Positions 8,049 through 10,844 of a stretch of DNA of 10,844 bases are shown here, piece after piece. Both the position numbers and the translations under genes were made by a program. Location of the stretch: assembly GCA_030427215.1 (NCBI GenBank), contig JAUHXB010000023.1, positions 1 to 10,844 of the forward strand, read 5' to 3'. The notes beneath the pieces were generated by a model. That model searched no databases. It saw nothing but the letters and a program-made list of their open reading frames with translations, and was not told the DNA's origin. Source of the DNA: Alphaproteobacteria bacterium (GTDB lineage Bacteria > Pseudomonadota > Alphaproteobacteria > Micavibrionales > UBA1664). Each line of letters starts with the position of its first letter. The first letter of the stretch is position 1.

Positions 8049-8540
8049 ATGCCCAAAATTAATGTAAAACATAAATACGGGCTGTTATGGCTCGTATTTT
8101 GCGTTTTGGCGTTGGTTGCGCTTCAAAACCAGCAATATCAAACGCCTACATCGGCCTATAATAAGGGGTTTTTGGAACGATTGGATGCCGAGGGGCATGC
8201 GATTGAAAAACATGTCGGTAAATCGGATGCTTATTTGCGTAAACGATTGGACACCGAGGGTATATCTGCCGCCTCAACATTCAATGATATGGCAGAGGCC
8301 GAAGACGCCATTCGAACTGTTTTAATCAAACGTGGTGATTTGGTGCAGGTATGGCTGGACACAGAACGGTCATCTAAAAAAGCGTTTTATCATAAAATGA
8401 AAAAGGATGTTGGGCGTGTGTTAAAACGTGAATGGAATGCCCCACGCGTTGGAAATCAGGCTCGCGTTGTTTTAATCCGTGATCAACATTACAGAGAAGG
8501 CTTTTTTATACTGACTGCCTATCCTGAAATTAGAAAATAG
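8049..8540 (+). CDS. Membrane-anchored or exported bacterial RNase A-like protein (CdiA-CT RNase A domain)
   Basis: A 163-residue protein: a basic start (MPKINVKHKYG), one hydrophobic segment (11-25, LLWLVFCVLALVALQ) that is a signal peptide or anchor, then a single domain from about 47 to 160. The domain matches the RNase A fold family first described at the C-terminus of the Yersinia kristensenii CDI toxin. It has EGHAIEKHVGKSDAYLRKRL (48-67), AASTFNDMAEAEDAIRTVL (74-92), a VWL (101-103), then ARVVLIRDQ (138-146) and FFILTAYPE (152-160). As I recall, catalysis there was assigned to His175, Arg186, Thr276 and Tyr278. Here His55, Arg66, Thr156 and Tyr158 reproduce those spacings exactly. Predicted role: metal-independent RNA cleavage outside the cytoplasm. 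Delivery domains (TPS, VgrG, Rhs) are absent. It begins five bases after sucD without its own clear ribosome site, suggesting translational coupling. Confidence 0.82.
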   Translation: MPKINVKHKYGLLWLVFCVLALVALQNQQYQTPTSAYNKGFLERLDAEGHAIEKHVGKSDAYLRKRLDTEGISAASTFNDMAEAEDAIRTVLIKRGDLVQVWLDTERSSKKAFYHKMKKDVGRVLKREWNAPRVGNQARVVLIRDQHYREGFFILTAYPEIRK

Positions 8541-8575
8541 AGAAATGCAATACGATATGCTATTGTCTTAAAATT

Positions 8576-9019
8576 ATGACACAGGCACAAAAATCCGCAT
8601 ATATATTGGGGCTATCTGGCCTCATTCCATTTATTATTCCTGCCATTGCGGTTTGGTTTGTGACCCCTGATATGTCACAAATATTGGAAACGATGCAAAT
8701 GGCGTATGCCGCGCTCATTATATCGTTCATGGGCGGGGTGCAATGGGGATATGCAGTAAAACATGGCGATGCCGCGCGGCCAATTCATTATGTTTTAAGC
8801 GTTATTCCAACCTTAATTATATTTGCGGTTTTGTTTTTTACGCTTGCGGTGAAGGGATATCAAATCACCCTTATTTTTATGGTTTTGTTATTTGTGCAAA
8901 CCATTTTGGATCAACGCCGATATGTTGAGACATGGTTTCTAAAATTAAGATGGATATTAACAATAACGGCGGTTTTAAGCCTTTTGTCCGTATGTATTTT
9001 TCAAATTATAAAATTCTAA
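8576..9019 (+). CDS. DUF3429 family membrane protein
   Basis: A 147-residue inner-membrane protein with four to five hydrophobic segments (about 9-29, 40-57, 71-92, 95-112, 124-143). It fits DUF3429: an N-terminal LGLSGLIPFIIPAI, the typical MAYAALIISFMGGVQWGYA block (42-60) with its Trp and Gly residues, HYVLSVIPTL (71-80), and LDQRRY followed by W and LRW.LT near the end. No function is established for the family. It lies 35 bases after the RNase A-like gene with no terminator between, so it may be the last gene of the sucCD transcript. The ribosome site is weak. A role as immunity partner of the RNase is only a guess, since known immunity proteins for this toxin class are soluble. Confidence 0.8.
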   Translation: MTQAQKSAYILGLSGLIPFIIPAIAVWFVTPDMSQILETMQMAYAALIISFMGGVQWGYAVKHGDAARPIHYVLSVIPTLIIFAVLFFTLAVKGYQITLIFMVLLFVQTILDQRRYVETWFLKLRWILTITAVLSLLSVCIFQIIKF

Positions 9020-9037
9020 GACTATCATTCAGGCCAC

Positions 9038-9064
9038 AAAAAACCCACGTGAAATCCGCGGGTT
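9038..9064 (-). terminator. Distal intrinsic terminator of the leftward dusA operon
   Basis: On the minus strand, AACCCGCG and CGTGGGTT (arms 9064-9057 and 9049-9042) pair with one mismatch around a 7-base loop, followed by a six-T run (A run 9038-9043 on plus). It lies 18 bases past the DUF3429 stop and faces the leftward genes. It has no T run for the plus strand. Confidence 0.65.
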
Positions 9065-9076
9065 GTTCAACCGTAT

Positions 9077-9103
9077 AAAAACAACCTGAACCATGCAGGT
9101 TGT
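9077..9103 (-). terminator. Proximal intrinsic terminator of the leftward dusA operon
   Basis: ACAACCTG (9081-9088) and CAGGTTGT (9096-9103) form a perfect 8-bp stem with a 7-base loop. Read leftward it is followed by a T run (A run 9077-9081 on plus). It sits 20 bases past the stop of the 51-residue small gene. Confidence 0.8.
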
Positions 9104-9123
9104 ATATTAAGCGCTATAGCCTA

Positions 9124-9279
9124 TCACTTTTGGCCTAAACCAAGTGCAGGACCTTTTCTATCTGGTGTAGATGTCACATGACCTCTATCAACATTTTCGC
9201 GTGCACCAAATGTGATATCCATCCTATAGTCTGCATTACCATTTCTAAATGCTTCTGATATTGGTCTAGCGATTACCAT
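9124..9279 (-). CDS. Predicted 51-residue small protein
   Basis: An open frame from ATG 9279 to TGA 9124, starting MVIARPISEAFRNGNADYRM and ending KGPALGLGQK. It is soluble, rich in Arg, Gly and Asp, and has no membrane segment or signal. It is preceded by GAAAG nine bases before the start, and its stop is 20 bases before a strong minus-strand terminator. It thus fills the only long gap in this part of the window (9020-9325), as the last gene of the leftward dusA operon or as a separate small transcript. No family is recognised. Support comes from its position, ribosome site and terminator rather than homology. Confidence 0.55.
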   Translation of the reverse strand: MVIARPISEAFRNGNADYRMDITFGARENVDRGHVTSTPDRKGPALGLGQK

Positions 9280-9325
9280 TATAATTATCTTTCTTTGTTA
9301 CTATAATAATATTACATATAAACAT

Positions 9326-9859
9326 TTAATTTTTAGTTAAGTCATTTTCATAAATGTCTATAAGGTTACTATAGCCCATTAAAGTGAAGCTGTCAATAAA
9401 TTCAGTTTTTCCTGCTATTTTACCAAGTTCATATACTATGCCTGTTTTCCAATACATTTTGTCGTCAAATTTTTGTTCTTCGCGATGAATGTAAATGGAT
9501 TCGCCTCTATCAACGCTGACACGGCATAACATCGGGTCATATTCATGGGAGCATTCACGGATGGCGCCCGCCATATGAATGGTGATTTCGGGTTCGTTGA
9601 TATCCATTGATTCGGAGACCGAAATAAACACTGCCTCTTTCGACGGGGCGTAATCCCGATTTTGTGCCCCGCGTAAAACACTGATTTTTATATCATATTC
9701 GCGGACAAAATCGACTAATTCTTGTCCCATCTCGCTTTGTGAGAGGCGATTGAGGCAAATATCGATGATTTCGCGTTCTCTTGAATGGCGAATCATTCGC
9801 TTTTCGGGTTTTTTATCTGATTTTAAAATTGCATTGAGTGAATCAAATGGGTTTTTCAT
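9326..9859 (-). CDS. Uncharacterised protein, possibly a degenerate metallopeptidase-like domain
   Basis: A 177-residue soluble protein of unknown function. The layout vaguely resembles putative zinc-peptidase domains (DUF6782 type): an N-terminal helix with MGQELVDFVREYDIKISVL (44-62), a beta strand EAVFISVSES (75-84), then a helix MAGAIRECSHEYDP (96-109) where an active member would have HExxH. Here the sequence is RECSH (101-105), so the first zinc-binding His is Arg. If the relation is real, it is a non-catalytic relative. The C-terminal part has GIVYELGKIAG (140-150) and FTLMGYSNLIDIY (158-170). ATG 9859 overlaps the stop of the upstream gene (ATGA), with a strong GAGGGG at 9872-9867, so translation is coupled and the two products are likely to work together. 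Confidence 0.75.
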   Translation of the reverse strand: MKNPFDSLNAILKSDKKPEKRMIRHSREREIIDICLNRLSQSEMGQELVDFVREYDIKISVLRGAQNRDYAPSKEAVFISVSESMDINEPEITIHMAGAIRECSHEYDPMLCRVSVDRGESIYIHREEQKFDDKMYWKTGIVYELGKIAGKTEFIDSFTLMGYSNLIDIYENDLTKN

Positions 9860-10476
9860 GCGGAATCCCCTCTAAATTGAACGGGTTCATGATTTGTTTG
9901 GGGCGTGTTTATAATCATATCACGAGGCTTTATTTCCAATTGGCCCGATGGCTCCACCAGAATAGAGGCCTTTAATAATGTTCCCCCATAAAATAAATCA
10001 CCAGATACAACCAGATAAGATGTGTTTTTATCAATCATAACCGTCGGATTTTCGTGATTACTTTTTAACTCAATCTGTTGGTCGGTGGCTAAACTGTCAA
10101 TAAACGGCAATGTTTCAACATCACGGATAAGATAGATATCGCCATCATCCCCACGAATATTGGCAAGATAAAAATCAACATAATCAATCACGTTGGATTC
10201 GGTGAGGTAGAGCGATCCCTTTGCATTAACAATATTCAATGGAGTGGGGGACCCATCAAGCAGATGAAAGCTTTCCCCATCGCTTAAAAAATCGAGTGAA
10301 AAACAGGGCAAAGTCGCATAATTGGTAATGCGATAAACCATGTAATCTTGATAAAATGATAGGGGCTTAAAGCTGGCCTCACTGGCGGTTTGAGAGAATA
10401 AATGAGGGTCTGATACTGTCGCGATATGCGTCAATATCCCTGCCGATTGAATTTTGTCTAATACTTGCCAGTCCAT
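9856..10476 (-). CDS. Uncharacterised 206-residue protein
   Basis: No family recognised. It is a soluble, acidic protein without signal peptide or membrane segment and rich in predicted beta strands. Notable stretches are FYQDYMVYRITNYATLP (41-57), LDGSPTPLNIVNAKGSLYL (73-91), VIDYVDFYLANIRGDDGDIYLI (96-117) and SGDLFYGGTLLKASILVEPSGQLEI (158-182). The regular low-complexity-free sequence and smooth codon use argue for a real gene. It starts 55 bases after the dusA stop on the same strand and ends in an ATGA overlap with the 177-residue gene, so the three form an operon. The ribosome site before ATG 10476 is weak. The function could relate to RNA modification or be unrelated; nothing in the sequence decides. 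Confidence 0.78.
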   Translation of the reverse strand: MDWQVLDKIQSAGILTHIATVSDPHLFSQTASEASFKPLSFYQDYMVYRITNYATLPCFSLDFLSDGESFHLLDGSPTPLNIVNAKGSLYLTESNVIDYVDFYLANIRGDDGDIYLIRDVETLPFIDSLATDQQIELKSNHENPTVMIDKNTSYLVVSGDLFYGGTLLKASILVEPSGQLEIKPRDMIINTPQTNHEPVQFRGDSA

Positions 10477-10531
10477 GAATCACTAAAATTGTATGTCTCA
10501 TTATACCAAAAACAAAGCGAAAAGTCATGTT

Positions 10532-10844
10532 TTAAGCAGAAACAGCGTCATAAGCCTTCAATAAAACATCTTCTGCGCGGGTGGCATGGCGTGAGTCTTC
10601 GGAAATAATTTGCCGCCATCGGCGTGCGCCTTTAACCCCTTGGTAAAAATTCACCATGTGACGCATGACCGATTTTATGGGGGTATCGTATCGTGCGTTT
10701 TGATCGTTGGCATAAGCGATCATAGAGTTGATAATGGCCTCATCATTGATTGCCCAATCGGTATTATAAAATGCGCGCTCCAAATCGACCAATACACGTG
10801 GATTGTGATAGGCCTCTCGCCCAATCATAAACCCATCATAATCA
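10532..10844 (-). CDS. dusA: tRNA-dihydrouridine synthase, DusA type, C-terminal part, cut by window edge
   Basis: FMN- and NADPH-dependent enzyme that reduces uridines in the tRNA D-loop. Only the last 104 residues are visible; the frame is open to the right edge. The visible start, DYDGFMIGREAYHNPRVL, is the end of the TIM barrel with the family's DG.MIGREAYHNP phosphate/FMN-binding motif. The helical C-terminal domain follows with MRHMVNFYQGVKGARRWRQIISED, which matches the DusA subgroup (H...F.G..GAR.WR..LSE) more than DusB or DusC. The ATG at 10828 is internal, not the start. It is the first visible gene of the leftward operon. Confidence 0.92.
   Translation of the reverse strand, partial: DYDGFMIGREAYHNPRVLVDLERAFYNTDWAINDEAIINSMIAYANDQNARYDTPIKSVMRHMVNFYQGVKGARRWRQIISEDSRHATRAEDVLLKAYDAVSA

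Noticed and set aside
8576..9019. DUF3429 protein as a dedicated immunity protein for the RNase A-like gene
   Set aside because: Known immunity proteins for this toxin class are soluble and bind the active site. DUF3429 is a polytopic membrane family found widely without such toxins. Kept only as a possible operon partner.
9061..9072. GGTTGTTCAACC inverted repeat as an operator
   Set aside because: The two-base centre and its position between two terminator hairpins after both genes make a regulatory role unlikely; it is probably incidental to the terminators.

Overview
The window is ordinary bacterial chromosome of moderate to low G+C. It looks like an alphaproteobacterium, and a free-living or predatory Micavibrio/Rhodospirillales-like lineage would fit. 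Grounds are the alphaproteobacterial style of SucC/SucD, the cysteine-nucleophile intracellular polyhydroxybutyrate (PHB) depolymerase, the DusA-type dihydrouridine synthase and simple AT-rich intergenic regions. This placement is inference, since there is no rRNA to settle it. I see no mobile element, tRNA or CRISPR array.

Layout. 1-644 (-) is the N-terminal half of a dicarboxylate/amino-acid:cation symporter, cut by the left edge. Divergent from it, 713-1657 (+) is an MscS-type mechanosensitive channel with its own terminator, followed by a small exported EF-hand protein (1746-2045) whose terminator runs into the 3' end of the convergent phaZ (2085-3413, -). 3488-4483 (+) is a membrane protein of the CobD/CbiB/AmpE family that has lost most of the family's conserved polar residues. 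It ends tail-to-tail, inside one shared TTAA, with a 424-residue orphan (4480-5754, -) that has faint lytic-transglycosylase features.

5939-8043 (+) is sucC-sucD. Five bases after sucD comes a 163-residue protein with an N-terminal membrane/signal segment and a clear bacterial RNase A-like domain of the type found at the toxic tip of contact-dependent inhibition (CDI) proteins. A DUF3429 membrane protein follows. This is the most interesting locus: a stand-alone, apparently exported RNase A homologue attached to a TCA-cycle operon, with no recognisable delivery module and no typical immunity gene.

The right end is a leftward operon: dusA (partial, at the edge), a 206-residue orphan, a 177-residue orphan translationally coupled by an ATGA overlap, and a 51-residue small protein at 9124-9279. 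It closes with two tandem minus-strand intrinsic terminators at 9038-9103.

Functionally the window mixes housekeeping metabolism (TCA cycle, PHB mobilisation, carboxylate uptake), osmotic protection and tRNA modification with at least five poorly described proteins. The best leads are the RNase A-like protein, the decayed CobD homologue and the dusA-linked trio.
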